This document shows positions 45,788-55,387 of a stretch of DNA of 64,000 nt, piece after piece. The stretch is from Novosphingobium umbonatum (GTDB lineage Bacteria; Pseudomonadota; Alphaproteobacteria; Sphingomonadales; Sphingomonadaceae). The stretch is from the NCBI RefSeq assembly GCF_004005905.1, contig NZ_SACO01000010.1, positions 1 through 64,000 of the forward strand, written 5' to 3'. Made by a program: the position numbers and the translations under genes. The notes beneath the pieces were generated by a model, which was not told the DNA's origin, did no database searches, and was given only the letters and a program-made list of their open reading frames with translations. Positions within the stretch are counted from its first letter, which is position 1. Every line of letters starts with the position of its first letter.

Positions 45788-46123
45788 CAATTTCATCCTC
45801 TATCCCGCCGTTTGGTGGCTCTATTTGATGGAGTAATGCCAACGGAGCCTCATGGCAAGGTGAGCGAGAGGCACGGCGGGCCAAGCTTTTGATCTTGATC
45901 AAGAAACCTATGAAAAGGTTGAAAATGGGCTTGGGGGGCTGCCCGAAATCCGTGGCTTCTCTGCAACACAGTGCCGCATAATGACCATTGGAAGGGGTGT
46001 TTTGTAAGACATACTGACAGCGCAGTCTTGACAACGCTGCCAATAATTCACAACCGACGGGGCATGTGATCCGGCGGCTCTAGCCACGGACGTACAGCCA
46101 GATTCCTAGAGAGAGGAGTTACC
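45788..46123. other. Divergent control region between the GH42 and TonB receptor genes
   Basis: A 336-bp region without a gene. It holds the GntR-like half palindrome at 46002-46012 and a GAGAGGAG ribosome site before 46124. Promoters for both directions are expected here, but no convincing -35/-10 pair was picked out by eye. Confidence 0.4.
46002..46012. promoter_or_regulatory. Candidate GntR operator upstream of the TonB receptor
   Basis: TTGTAAGACAT matches TTGTC-N-GACAA at 8 of 10 positions and shares TTGTNNGAC with the site at 39656-39666. Confidence 0.4.
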
Positions 46124-48361
46124 GTGAAGTACACCCTGATGGGCAGCGCTGCTGTTGCCCTTGCCCTTTCCGCCACCACCGCCTTCGCACAAGAAGCCGC
46201 CCCCGCCCAGGCATCGACCGGCGACATCGTGGTGACCGCCACCCGCCAGTCGACCCTGCTGTCCAAGACGCCGATCGCCATGACCGCGATCAGCGCCGAA
46301 GGCCTGCGCAACTCGGGCGTGCAGGATGCCCGCTCGCTGGCCGCTGTAGTGCCCAACCTTGCCATCACCGAAAATGGCGATGCTGTCCGCATCTCGATCC
46401 GCGGCGTGACCAGCACCGACGGCACCGAAAAGGGCGACCCCTCGGCGGCCTTCCTGATGGACGGCATCTACATCGCCCGCCCCGCCGACCAGCAGGGCAG
46501 CTTCTATGACGTGGAACGCGTCGAAGTGCTGCGCGGTCCTCAGGGCACGCTCTATGGCCGCAACACCACTGCCGGTCTGGTCAACATCATCACCGCCCGC
46601 CCCAAGGACAAGTTCGAAGCACAGGTTGACGGCAAGTTCGGCAACTATAACGCTGCCAACCTGACCGGCATGATCAACTATGGTCTGGGCAATGGTCTGG
46701 GCATCCGTCTGGCCGCCAACTGGGACACGATGGAATCGACCATCAACCAGCGCGCCGGTGCCAAATATGCTCTGGGCGCCTATCGCAACGTGCTGTCCAC
46801 CCGCCTGTCTTTCGGCGGCGATCTGGGCAAGCTGAAGTTCGTGATCCGTGGTGACTATGCCCAGCAGAAGGGCAGCCTGCTCAACCAGGTGTCGCTGTCG
46901 AACTTCTACAGCGCCGCCACCATCAACACCATCGGCGTTGATCCCACCTTCCTGAACCGTTCGGCTGCTGCCTATGCTGACCTTGGCTACAATCTGGCCA
47001 ACCCCAGCGCCAAGGACAACAAGAACTATGGCATCATGGGTGAAGCCAGCTATCCGCTGACCGACACGATCGATGTCACCTATGTCGGTTCGTACCGCAA
47101 GACCGACCGCAGCGACGTTCGCGAATTGCTGCTGTTCGGTTCGATGCAGAACCCTGCCGTGTTCACCGGCAACTTCAAGCAGATCTCGCAGGAACTGCGC
47201 CTGTCCTTCGGCCGCGGCAAGCCGCTGCACGGTCAGGTCGGTGGCTATTACTTCAACGAGAAGTCGAGCCTCGAATATAACCTGGGCAACCCGCTGGCTT
47301 CGCTGATCTCGGCCAATGCCATCGGCTATTCCTTCCCGCAGGGTCCGGTGAAGGCTACTTCGAAGGCTGCCTTCGCGCAGGTCACCTATGACGTGACCCC
47401 CGAACTGCACCTGACCGGAGGCATCCGCTTCACCCATGACGACAAGAGCCGCAACGGCAAGACGGTGCTGTATTTCCCCACCGCTGCCAGCGCCTATTGC
47501 GGTTCGACCACCTGCGTCATGAACCTGAACGTGGCGGCCCGTTCGTTTGAAAAGACGACCTGGAAGCTGGGTCTGGACTATGACGTGCCCGGTCTGGGTC
47601 TGGCCTATGCCAGCGTTTCGACCGGCTACAAGGCTGGCGGCTTCAACGACGGCTGCATCACCGGTCAGGGCACCGGCTGCGGTCTGAACGCTTCGCAGCT
47701 TTACTATAACCCCGAAACGCTGACGGCCTATGAAGGCGGCATCAAGTTCAAGCTGCTGGGTGGCAAGGTGAAGTTTAACGCTTCGGTCTTCCACTATGAC
47801 TATAGCAACATGCAGCTGAGCCAGGCTCTGACGGTGAACAACGCGCCCCAGACCCTGATCCAGAACGCCGGTACCGCCAAGGTTGACGGTATCGAAACCG
47901 ATGCCAGCCTGTCGCCCTGGAAGAACGCCCAGCTGAGCGGCGGTGTGAACTACACCAACGCCCGCTACTCCAAGTTCTTCCCCTCGCTCTCGACCGGTCA
48001 GAGCCGCAACTTCGCCGGCATGCCGCTCGATCAGGCTCCCAAGTGGACCGGCACTGTGTCGCTGACGCAGAACGTTCCGCTGGCTTCGGGTGCGCATATC
48101 GAAGCGAACGTGATGTCGAAGATCTCGAGCGCTTACTACATGCAGGATCTGTCCTACCTGATCCTGTTCCGTCAGCCCGGCTACACCAAGACCGACTTCA
48201 CCCTCAGCTACAAGGCCGAGGAAAACCGTTGGTACGTGCAGGGCTTTGTGAAGAACATCGAAAACGCGATCACGGTGGCTTCGGCTGCTTCGGGTATCGC
48301 CGCCACGGTGACCTTCCAGGAACCGCGCACCTATGGCGTTCGCACCGGCATCAAGTTCTGA
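46124..48361 (+). CDS. TonB-dependent receptor for arabinan/galactan oligosaccharides (inferred)
   Basis: A 745-residue receptor with signal peptide (ending TTAFA) but no STN domain. Plug landmarks are GDIVVTATRQSTLLSKTPIA, VPNLAITENGDAVRISIRGV, and RVEVLRGPQGTLYGRNTTAG; the barrel ends in RTGIKF. GTG start with a GAGAGGAG site. Downstream GH3 and GH51 glycosidases and the divergent GH42 suggest the substrate. It ends at a strong terminator, so high expression of the receptor relative to the glycosidases is likely. Confidence 0.9.
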   Translation: MKYTLMGSAAVALALSATTAFAQEAAPAQASTGDIVVTATRQSTLLSKTPIAMTAISAEGLRNSGVQDARSLAAVVPNLAITENGDAVRISIRGVTSTDGTEKGDPSAAFLMDGIYIARPADQQGSFYDVERVEVLRGPQGTLYGRNTTAGLVNIITARPKDKFEAQVDGKFGNYNAANLTGMINYGLGNGLGIRLAANWDTMESTINQRAGAKYALGAYRNVLSTRLSFGGDLGKLKFVIRGDYAQQKGSLLNQVSLSNFYSAATINTIGVDPTFLNRSAAAYADLGYNLANPSAKDNKNYGIMGEASYPLTDTIDVTYVGSYRKTDRSDVRELLLFGSMQNPAVFTGNFKQISQELRLSFGRGKPLHGQVGGYYFNEKSSLEYNLGNPLASLISANAIGYSFPQGPVKATSKAAFAQVTYDVTPELHLTGGIRFTHDDKSRNGKTVLYFPTAASAYCGSTTCVMNLNVAARSFEKTTWKLGLDYDVPGLGLAYASVSTGYKAGGFNDGCITGQGTGCGLNASQLYYNPETLTAYEGGIKFKLLGGKVKFNASVFHYDYSNMQLSQALTVNNAPQTLIQNAGTAKVDGIETDASLSPWKNAQLSGGVNYTNARYSKFFPSLSTGQSRNFAGMPLDQAPKWTGTVSLTQNVPLASGAHIEANVMSKISSAYYMQDLSYLILFRQPGYTKTDFTLSYKAEENRWYVQGFVKNIENAITVASAASGIAATVTFQEPRTYGVRTGIKF

Positions 48362-48385
48362 TCCGGAGCGCGTTAGCGTGATCTG

Positions 48386-48433
48386 AAAAGGGGGCAGGCA
48401 CGGGTCTTTCGGGAACCGCGCCTGCCCTTTTTT
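48386..48433 (+). terminator. Rho-independent terminator after the TonB receptor
   Basis: GGGCAGGC (48392-48399) pairs with GCCTGCCC (48420-48427), with a smaller GGT/ACC pairing inside and A-rich and T-rich flanks ending in TTTTTT. The GH3 gene begins 70 bp later. Confidence 0.88.
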
Positions 48434-48502
48434 GTGAAACCCCCTCTCACTTTTCCCTCCCTCTCCCTTTCCCCCCAACACATCACAGAAATGAGGATAT
48501 CC

Positions 48503-50722
48503 ATGGGCAAGATGGTTTTGTGGTCCGGCGCCGCGCTGGGCGCGATGGTTTTGGCGGCAAGCACCGCGCAGGCACAGGAAGCTCCCACCGCCGCCACAAT
48601 CAAGGCGGCTGACGCGCGTGCGGCGGCCACGGTCAAGGCGATGAAGCCGGAAGAAAAGACCATCCTGACCCATGGCATCATGCCGATGGATCTGGGCATG
48701 GGCAATGTGGTGATCCCCAAGGATGCCGTGCCGGGCGCTGGCTATATTGCCGGTATTGACCGTCTGGGCGTGCCTGCGCTGAAGGAAACCGATGCCTCGC
48801 TGGGCGTGTCCTATGTGATGGGCCTGCGCAAGGATGGCGCCACGGCTCTGCCTTCGGGCGTGTTGCAGGCGGCAACCTGGAACCCTGAAATCCTCTATAA
48901 TGGCGGCGCCATGATCGGCGGCGAGGCCCGCGCCAAGGGCTTTAATGTCCTGCTGGCGGGCGGCGTCAACCTGATGCGCGATCCGCGCAATGGTCGCACC
49001 TTTGAATATCTGTCCGAAGACCCCCTGCTGTCGGGCATGCTGGTGGGCGCGGCGATCCGCGGTATCCAGTCGAACCACATCATTTCCACCATCAAGCATT
49101 TCGCGCTGAACGGTCAGGAAACCGGCCGCAAATATGTCGATATCAAAATCAGCGAGGCGGCCGCCAAGGAATCCGACCTGCTGGCGTTCAAGATCGGCAT
49201 TGAACAGGGCCAGCCCTTGTCGGTGATGTGCGCCTATAACCGCGTGGGCGGCCAGAACGCCTGTTCCAACGATTTCCTGCTCAACAAGGTGCTGAAGAAG
49301 GACTGGGGCTGGAAGGGCTTTGTCATGTCCGACTGGGGCGCGGTGCCCGGCGTCGAAGCCGCCATCAACGGTCTGGACCAGCAGTCGGGTGCCGAACTGG
49401 ACAAGGGGCTGTTCTTTGCCGACAAGCTGGCCGACAAGGCCAAGGCTGATCCCAAATGGGCCGCGCGTCTGGACAATATGAACCAGCGCGTGCTGACCGC
49501 GATCTATGCTGCGGGCATTGACAAATTCCCCGCCAAGGGCGGCGAGAAGATCGACTTTGCGGCCCATGCCAAGGTGGCCGAAGAGACCGCCAAGCAGGGC
49601 ATCGTTCTGCTCAAGAATGAAGGCGGCGTGCTGCCTTTGATGAAGACTGCCAAGTCGATTGCCGTGATCGGCGGCTATGCCGATGGCGGCGTGCTGTCGG
49701 GCGGTGGCTCGTCGCAGGTGCAGGGTGAAGGCGGTGCAGTCTATTCGATCCCGCTGTCGGGCACGGGCGTCTGGGCTGGCCTCATCGGCCAGAACTATCA
49801 CCGTTCCAGCCCGCTGAAGGCGATCACCGCTCAGGCTCCGCAGGCCAAGGTGACCTATCGCGATGGCCGCTACATCACCGATGCGGTGGAAAAGGCCAAG
49901 CAGGCCGAAGTAGCGGTGGTGTTTGTCACCCAATTTACCACCGAAGGTCTGGACGTGCCCGACCTGCACCTGCCGCAGGGTCAGGACGAGCTGATCGCCG
50001 CCGTCGCCGCTGCCAATCCCAACACGATCGTCGTGCTGGAAACCGGCGGTCCGGTGGTGATGCCTTGGCTGCCCAAGGTGAAGGCTGTGGTGGAAGCATG
50101 GTATCCGGGCGCGCGTGGTGGTGAAGCCATCGCTTCGGTGCTGTTTGGCGATACTAACCCTTCGGGCCGCCTGCCGATCACCTTCCCCGCCAGCACCGAT
50201 CAGCTGCCCCGTCCCAAGCTGGATGGCAGCGACTGGGTTGAACCCAATTTTGCCGGTGATCCCACCTCGGGCAGCGATATCCTGCATGCCGACTATGACA
50301 TTGAAGGTTCCGACGTTGGCTATCGCTGGTTCGCGCGTAAGGGGCAGAAGGCGCTGTTCCCCTTCGGCTATGGCCTGTCTTACACCAGCTTCCAGTCCAG
50401 CGGCCTGTCGGTCAAGGGTCTGACCGCCACCTTCACGGTCAAGAACACCGGCCAGCGTGACGGTGATGAAGTGGCCCAGCTTTACCTCACCACCCGCAAT
50501 GGTGAAGTGAAGCAGCGTCTGGTCGGCTTTGCCCGCGTGTCGCTGAAGGCTGGCGAATCCAAGCCGGTCAGCCTGACCATCGACCCGCGCCTGCTGGCCG
50601 ACTGGAAGAATGGCCTCTGGACCAGCCCTAAGGGCACCTATAGCTTTGCGCTGGGCAAGGATGCCGAAACGCTGGGCGAGAAGGTGAGCATCACCCTGCC
50701 CGCCAAGAGCTGGAAGGAATAA
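48503..50722 (+). CDS. Secreted glycoside hydrolase family 3 enzyme
   Basis: A 739-residue protein with a signal peptide (ending AQAQ, about residue 25). The GH3 N-terminal barrel has STIKHFALNGQETGR and the nucleophile D277 in VMSDWGAV. The C-terminal sandwich domain has GIVLLKNEGGVLPL and GGGSSQV, followed by a fibronectin III-like domain (FTVKNTGQRDGDEVAQLYL). Beta-glucosidase, beta-xylosidase and alpha-L-arabinofuranosidase activities all occur in GH3; context with the GH51 gene 5 bp downstream points to pectin or arabinoxylan side chains. Confidence 0.9.
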   Translation: MGKMVLWSGAALGAMVLAASTAQAQEAPTAATIKAADARAAATVKAMKPEEKTILTHGIMPMDLGMGNVVIPKDAVPGAGYIAGIDRLGVPALKETDASLGVSYVMGLRKDGATALPSGVLQAATWNPEILYNGGAMIGGEARAKGFNVLLAGGVNLMRDPRNGRTFEYLSEDPLLSGMLVGAAIRGIQSNHIISTIKHFALNGQETGRKYVDIKISEAAAKESDLLAFKIGIEQGQPLSVMCAYNRVGGQNACSNDFLLNKVLKKDWGWKGFVMSDWGAVPGVEAAINGLDQQSGAELDKGLFFADKLADKAKADPKWAARLDNMNQRVLTAIYAAGIDKFPAKGGEKIDFAAHAKVAEETAKQGIVLLKNEGGVLPLMKTAKSIAVIGGYADGGVLSGGGSSQVQGEGGAVYSIPLSGTGVWAGLIGQNYHRSSPLKAITAQAPQAKVTYRDGRYITDAVEKAKQAEVAVVFVTQFTTEGLDVPDLHLPQGQDELIAAVAAANPNTIVVLETGGPVVMPWLPKVKAVVEAWYPGARGGEAIASVLFGDTNPSGRLPITFPASTDQLPRPKLDGSDWVEPNFAGDPTSGSDILHADYDIEGSDVGYRWFARKGQKALFPFGYGLSYTSFQSSGLSVKGLTATFTVKNTGQRDGDEVAQLYLTTRNGEVKQRLVGFARVSLKAGESKPVSLTIDPRLLADWKNGLWTSPKGTYSFALGKDAETLGEKVSITLPAKSWKE

Positions 50723-50727
50723 GGACC

Positions 50728-52299
50728 ATGCGCGGACTCGTGTCTTTGATGGCGGTGGCTTTGGCCACTTTGACAACGCCTGCCGCCGCGCAGGAGGTGA
50801 TCTCTGGCACGATCCGGGCTGACCAGCCCGGCCCCGTGCTGTCGCGTAATATCCAGGGCCAGTTTGCCGAGCATCTGGGCCGCGATATTTACGATGGCAT
50901 CTGGGTCGGGCCGGACAGCACCATTCCCAACACCCGCGGCATCCGCAAGGATGTGGTGGATGCGTTGAAAGCGGTCAAAGTGCCCGTCGTGCGTTGGCCC
51001 GGCGGTTGCTTTGCCGACATTTACAATTGGCGCGACGGCATTGGCCCCGCCGCCAAGCGCCCTGTGCGCAAGAATGACTGGTGGGGCGGGATCGAAACCA
51101 ACGCCTTTGGCACCCACGAATTTTTTGATTTTGCCGAGCAGATCGACACCGACACCTATGTGGCGATCAACATGGCCACCGCCACGCCTGCCTCGATGCG
51201 CGAATGGATGACCTATCTGACCTCCACCGGCGAGGATACGCTGGCGCAGGAACGCCGCGCCAATGGTCATGCAGAGCCGTTCAAGGTCGGCTTTGTCGGC
51301 ATTGGCAACGAGGCATGGGGTTGCGGCGGCGCGCAGACGCCCGAATATTTCGCCAATGAATATCGCAAGTTCGCCACGTTCCATCACAAGAACGGGTCGA
51401 CCTTCCATATGCATAATGACCTTTCGGCTCTTCGGGTCGCATCCGGGCCGAACAATGATGACACCAAATGGATGGAGGTTGTGCTTAAAGAAGCAGGCCC
51501 CCTGATGGATGCCATCTCGCTGCATTATTACACGGTATGGCATGGCGACTGGACCCAGCGCGACACCGCGATGGCCACCGGCTTCCCCGTCAGCCACTGG
51601 AACGAGATCCTGTATCAGGCATGGCGCATGGACGAGGTTCTGCGCGGCCATGAGGCGGTGATGGACAAGATCGACCCCAAGAAGCGCATCGGCCTGTTTG
51701 TCGATGAATGGGGCACCTGGTATCGCACCGAGCCGGGCACGGAACCGGGCCATCTCTATCAGCAGAACACTTTGCGCGATGCTTTGGTGGCGGCCGGAAC
51801 GCTCAACATTTTCCACGCCCATGCCGACCGCGTGAAAATGGCCAATATCGCGCAAGCGGTGAATGTGTTGCAGGCCATGCTGCTGACGCAGGGCGACAAG
51901 CTGGCCAAGACGCCCACCTATTATGCCTTTGCCATGTATCTGCCGTTTCAGGACGCGACCTTCATCCCCGTCAGCGCGCCCGCGCCTATGTTGAAGGCCG
52001 AAAGCGGCAGCTTCCCCGCCTTCACGCTCAGCGCGGCCAAGGCCAAGGATGGCAAGACCTATGTTGCCGTGGCCAATGCCGACAAGGACAAGGGCTACAA
52101 GCTGGCGCTGGATCTGGGCGTGTTGAAGGCTAGCAAAGTCTCGGGCCAAGTGCTGACCTCGGCCAAGCTGGACGCGCATAATACGCCCGGCCAGAAGGAA
52201 GAGATCGCCCCCGCCCCCTATCGCGGCGGCAAGATCAGCGGCGGCAAGCTGCTGCTGGATGTGCCCGCCAAGGCGGTGGTGGTGGTCGGGCTGGAATAA
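50728..52299 (+). CDS. Alpha-L-arabinofuranosidase, glycoside hydrolase family 51
   Basis: A 523-residue enzyme releasing L-arabinose from arabinan, arabinoxylan or arabinogalactan. Family landmarks are VVRWPGGCFADIYNWRDGIG, acid/base E195 in GNEAWGCGG and nucleophile E327 in FVDEWGTWY. The C-terminal beta domain ends VVVVGLE. A signal peptide (ending TPAAAQ) indicates export. It starts 5 bp after GH3, with AAGGA as ribosome site, and delivers the substrate for the oxidative arabinose pathway upstream. Confidence 0.94.
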   Translation: MRGLVSLMAVALATLTTPAAAQEVISGTIRADQPGPVLSRNIQGQFAEHLGRDIYDGIWVGPDSTIPNTRGIRKDVVDALKAVKVPVVRWPGGCFADIYNWRDGIGPAAKRPVRKNDWWGGIETNAFGTHEFFDFAEQIDTDTYVAINMATATPASMREWMTYLTSTGEDTLAQERRANGHAEPFKVGFVGIGNEAWGCGGAQTPEYFANEYRKFATFHHKNGSTFHMHNDLSALRVASGPNNDDTKWMEVVLKEAGPLMDAISLHYYTVWHGDWTQRDTAMATGFPVSHWNEILYQAWRMDEVLRGHEAVMDKIDPKKRIGLFVDEWGTWYRTEPGTEPGHLYQQNTLRDALVAAGTLNIFHAHADRVKMANIAQAVNVLQAMLLTQGDKLAKTPTYYAFAMYLPFQDATFIPVSAPAPMLKAESGSFPAFTLSAAKAKDGKTYVAVANADKDKGYKLALDLGVLKASKVSGQVLTSAKLDAHNTPGQKEEIAPAPYRGGKISGGKLLLDVPAKAVVVVGLE

Positions 52300-52316
52300 G
52301 CGCCCGCTACCGTCAC

Positions 52317-52355
52317 AAAAGGGGGGAGGCCGGTTCGCCCAGCCTCCCCTTTTTT
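52317..52355. terminator. Bidirectional terminator between GH51 and copC
   Basis: GGGGAGGC (52323-52330) pairs with GCCTCCCC (52342-52349). AAAA precedes and TTTTTT follows, so U-runs occur in both directions. It separates the convergent GH51 and copC genes. Confidence 0.85.
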
Positions 52356-52358
52356 GGT

Positions 52359-52742
52359 TCAGGGCTTCACGTCAAAGCTGACCTTGCCCGCCACATTCTG
52401 CCCATCGGCACCGGCCACATGCCATGGCACATCATAGCTGCCCACCGGCAACGCGCGGGGAAGGCTGGCCACCAGCGCCTTGCCATCGGGGGAAAGCTTG
52501 GTGGTGACCCCGCCCATCTTCATCGGCTGGTGATGGTCCATGCCGGGCATGGCGGTCATCAGCACGGAAACGCCCGAAGCTGCAGCGGTGATCGGCTCGC
52601 TGAAGTTCAGCGTGATCTGCGTCACCTTGCTGGCGGCGGCGCCTTGGGCGGGCTGGGCGCTGGTCAGCGCGGGGCGGGCCATGGAGGGTTGGGCCAGAGC
52701 TGCGGTGGCAGCGGCCAGCAGCATAAGCGGCAAACGTGGCAT
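52359..52742 (-). CDS. copC: CopC-like periplasmic copper protein
   Basis: A 127-residue protein with a signal peptide (cleavage near SMA-RP) and one CopC beta-barrel: LTSAQPAQGAAASKVTQITL, NFSEPI, then SYDVPWHVAGADG and GKVSFDV. A methionine/histidine-rich loop (MTAMPGMDHHQPMKMGG) is present. The usual mature N-terminal His and the His of the DGH motif are missing (Arg, and DGQ). Start is uncertain: AGGAG abuts the ATG at 52754, and the ATG at 52742 is 12 nt away. It is divergent from copA. Confidence 0.85.
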   Translation of the reverse strand: MPRLPLMLLAAATAALAQPSMARPALTSAQPAQGAAASKVTQITLNFSEPITAAASGVSVLMTAMPGMDHHQPMKMGGVTTKLSPDGKALVASLPRALPVGSYDVPWHVAGADGQNVAGKVSFDVKP

Positions 52743-52895
52743 AATCTGTTGCATCTCCTGTGTTGTGTTGGGTGGTTCTGCCCGACAGGGGTCTATATTC
52801 GCCATAGGATATCTGTTCTTATGGCCTATCGTTCAGCAAGAACCAATCTGCTGCTTGCCACAGGCTGAACCATAGATTGCCGCAGGATAGAGCCG

Positions 52896-54563
52896 ATGAA
52901 GCATGATATGCCGCCGATGATCGATCGCCGCAGCCTGTTGCGCGGGGCGGGGGGCGTCGCGCTGGCCGGAACTGCCATGCCTGCTTGGGCGAAAAGCGGG
53001 GGCCTGCCTGCACCGCAGCAGGAATTGTCGGGCGAGAAGATCACCCTGATTGTGGCGGAGCGCGAGGTGCCGATCGATGGCCGCATGACCCGCGCGGTGA
53101 CGATCAATGGCAGCGTCCCCGCCCCCTTGCTGCGCCTGCGCGAAGGGCAGGATCTGCAATTGACGGTGGTGAACCAGTTGAGCGAGCCGACTTCGATCCA
53201 TTGGCACGGGCTGTTGCTGCCTTTTTACATGGATGGCGTGCCCGGCGTATCCTTCCCCGGCATACCGGCGGGGGGCAGCTTCACCTATCATTTCCCCATC
53301 CGCCAGAGCGGCACCTATTGGTATCACAGCCATTCGGGCCTGCAGGAATTGCTGGGTGCCTATGGGCCGATTGTGATTGAGCCTGCCGCGCCTGCCGCCG
53401 AGCCGATGCGCGAACATGTGATCATGCTGTCCGACCACAGCTTCACCCACCCCAAACGCATCCTCAACAATTTGAAGGCGGACCCCGGCTATTACAACCG
53501 CCAGCCCCAGACCACGCTGGACCTGATCAAGGGGCGCGGCCAGTCCTTGCGCGAGCGGATCGAATGGGGCGCCATGCGGATGGACCCAGCCGACATTGCC
53601 GATGTCACCGGCGCGGTGCTGCATTATCTGGTCAATGGCCATAGTGCGGCGCAAAACTGGACCGGCCTGTTTGCTGCTGGAGAAGCGGTGAAGCTGCGTT
53701 TCATCAATGGCGCGGGGATGAGCTTTTTCAACATCCGCATCCCCGATCTGCCGATGACGATCCATGCCGCCGATGGCGAGCCGGTGCAGCCTCTGGAGGT
53801 GGATGAATTCCAGATCGCGCCGGGGGAAACCTATGATGTGGTGTTGCGGCCCGAAAACCGCGCCTACACCATCGTAGCCGAGAGCATGGACCGTTCTGGC
53901 ATGGCCCGCGCCACTTTGGCCCCTGCCATGGGCATAAGCGCGCCCGTACCGCCGCTGCGCCCGCGCCCGCTGCTGACCATGAAGGATATGGGCATGGATC
54001 ATGGGGCAGGCGGCATGAAGGGCATGAAGATGCGCGATGGCTCCATCGCTCCGCAGGTCAAGCTGGGGCCGGGGGTGGATATGATTTCGGCCATGCCAAT
54101 GGACCGCAGCGGCGATCCGGGGATCGGCCTGTCGGGGCTCGATCATCGGGTTTTGACCTATCGCGATCTGGTGGCCTTGGCGCCCAACCCCGATCCGCGT
54201 GCGCCCGAGCGGGAGTTGGAGGTGCATCTGACCGGATCGATGGAGCGCTATATGTGGTCCATGGATGGCAAGGTGATGAGTGAGGCGCATGAAGGCATCC
54301 CCATGCGCAGGGGCGAACGGCTGCGCATGACCATGATCAACGATACGATGATGGCCCATCCGATCCATCTGCATGGCCATTATTTCGAACTGGTCACCGG
54401 CCATGGCGACCGCTCTCCGCGCAAACACACCGCCGTAGTGCAACCGGGGGGCCGGCTGAGTTTTGACCTGACCGCGCAGGATGGGGATTGGGCATTCCAC
54501 TGCCATTTGTTCCTGCATATGGCGATGGGCATGATGCGGGTGGTGAAGGTACGTGCGGCATGA
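52896..54563 (+). CDS. copA: Multicopper oxidase CopA, copper resistance
   Basis: A 555-residue periplasmic copper oxidase with a Tat signal (DRRSLLRGAGG). The four copper-ligand blocks are present: SIHWHGLLLP, YWYHSHSG, HPIHLHGHYFEL and WAFHCHLFLHMAMGMM. A methionine-rich segment (MKDMGMDHGAGGMKGMKM) resembles the copper-handling insert of CopA/PcoA. It probably oxidises Cu(I) in the periplasm. Its end overlaps copB (ATGA). No copRS regulator is in the window. Confidence 0.95.
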   Translation: MKHDMPPMIDRRSLLRGAGGVALAGTAMPAWAKSGGLPAPQQELSGEKITLIVAEREVPIDGRMTRAVTINGSVPAPLLRLREGQDLQLTVVNQLSEPTSIHWHGLLLPFYMDGVPGVSFPGIPAGGSFTYHFPIRQSGTYWYHSHSGLQELLGAYGPIVIEPAAPAAEPMREHVIMLSDHSFTHPKRILNNLKADPGYYNRQPQTTLDLIKGRGQSLRERIEWGAMRMDPADIADVTGAVLHYLVNGHSAAQNWTGLFAAGEAVKLRFINGAGMSFFNIRIPDLPMTIHAADGEPVQPLEVDEFQIAPGETYDVVLRPENRAYTIVAESMDRSGMARATLAPAMGISAPVPPLRPRPLLTMKDMGMDHGAGGMKGMKMRDGSIAPQVKLGPGVDMISAMPMDRSGDPGIGLSGLDHRVLTYRDLVALAPNPDPRAPERELEVHLTGSMERYMWSMDGKVMSEAHEGIPMRRGERLRMTMINDTMMAHPIHLHGHYFELVTGHGDRSPRKHTAVVQPGGRLSFDLTAQDGDWAFHCHLFLHMAMGMMRVVKVRAA

Positions 54564-55387
54564 GGGCTTGGGTGATTCTGGCCGCGCTATGGGCGCAGCC
54601 TGTGCTGGCGCAAACGCCGCCCGCGCAACCGGTTGGCACCGATCAGGAAGCGGGCAGCGCGCCTGCGCCCGAACCCGTGCATGACCGGGCGGCGGATCGT
54701 TTTTACCCCGCCGCGCAGATGGCGGCTGCCGAACATTGGATGATGCAGGGCGAAGTGCCCTCGCGCTTTCAGGCCTATCGGCTCGATCTGGCTGAAGCGC
54801 GGATCGGGAAAGGCGCGGATGGCTATCATCTGGAGGGCGAGGCATGGACCGGCAATCTCCACCGCCTTGTCCTGCGCGTGCGGGCGGAAGGCGATTGGGG
54901 GCAAAGGTTGGAGCAGGGCGAGATACAGGCCGCCTATGCCTATGCTTTGGGCCCATGGTGGAGCTTGCAGGCGGGTGTGCGGCGCGATGTGGGCGTAGAG
55001 GCGCAGCGCAGCCATGCGATGATCGGGCTGGAGGGCCTATCCCCCTATCGTTTCGACATTCTGGCTTTGGGCTTTGTGTCGGACAAGGGCGTGGTTTCGG
55101 CGCGGGTGGAGGCCAGCATCGACGAGCGCCTGACCCGCCGCATCGTGTTGCAGCCCCGCGCCGAACTGGTGGCCTTGGCGCAGGATGACAGACAGGCAAG
55201 GTTGGGAGCGGGGCTTTCCAGCATCGAGGCCGGCCTGCGCATCCGTTATGAAATCACCCGCAAGTTCGCGCCCTATGCGGGAGTAAACTGGGGCTGGAGC
55301 TTTGGCGGCACGGCCGATTATGCGCGCATGGATGGCAAGCCGGCGGCGCAGCGCAGCTTCGTGCTGGGGGTCAGAAGCTGGTATTAG
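54560..55387 (+). CDS. copB: Copper resistance outer-membrane protein CopB
   Basis: A 275-residue protein with a signal peptide (ending QPVLAQ) and a CopB/PcoB beta-barrel: QAYRLDLAEARIG, GEIQAAYAYALGPWWSLQAG, VRRDVG and YAGVNWGWSFG. The N-terminal Met/His-rich linker common in CopB is short here. It overlaps copA by 4 bp. Its stop overlaps the convergent DeoR gene by 4 bp. Confidence 0.92.
   Translation: MRAWVILAALWAQPVLAQTPPAQPVGTDQEAGSAPAPEPVHDRAADRFYPAAQMAAAEHWMMQGEVPSRFQAYRLDLAEARIGKGADGYHLEGEAWTGNLHRLVLRVRAEGDWGQRLEQGEIQAAYAYALGPWWSLQAGVRRDVGVEAQRSHAMIGLEGLSPYRFDILALGFVSDKGVVSARVEASIDERLTRRIVLQPRAELVALAQDDRQARLGAGLSSIEAGLRIRYEITRKFAPYAGVNWGWSFGGTADYARMDGKPAAQRSFVLGVRSWY

Noticed and set aside
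46106..50776. Very long open frame (over 1500 codons) on the minus strand opposite the TonB receptor and GH3 genes
   Set aside because: High-GC shadow frame; the translation is low-complexity in His/Gly/Arg/Gln with no domain, and both plus-strand genes have full family motifs and ribosome sites.
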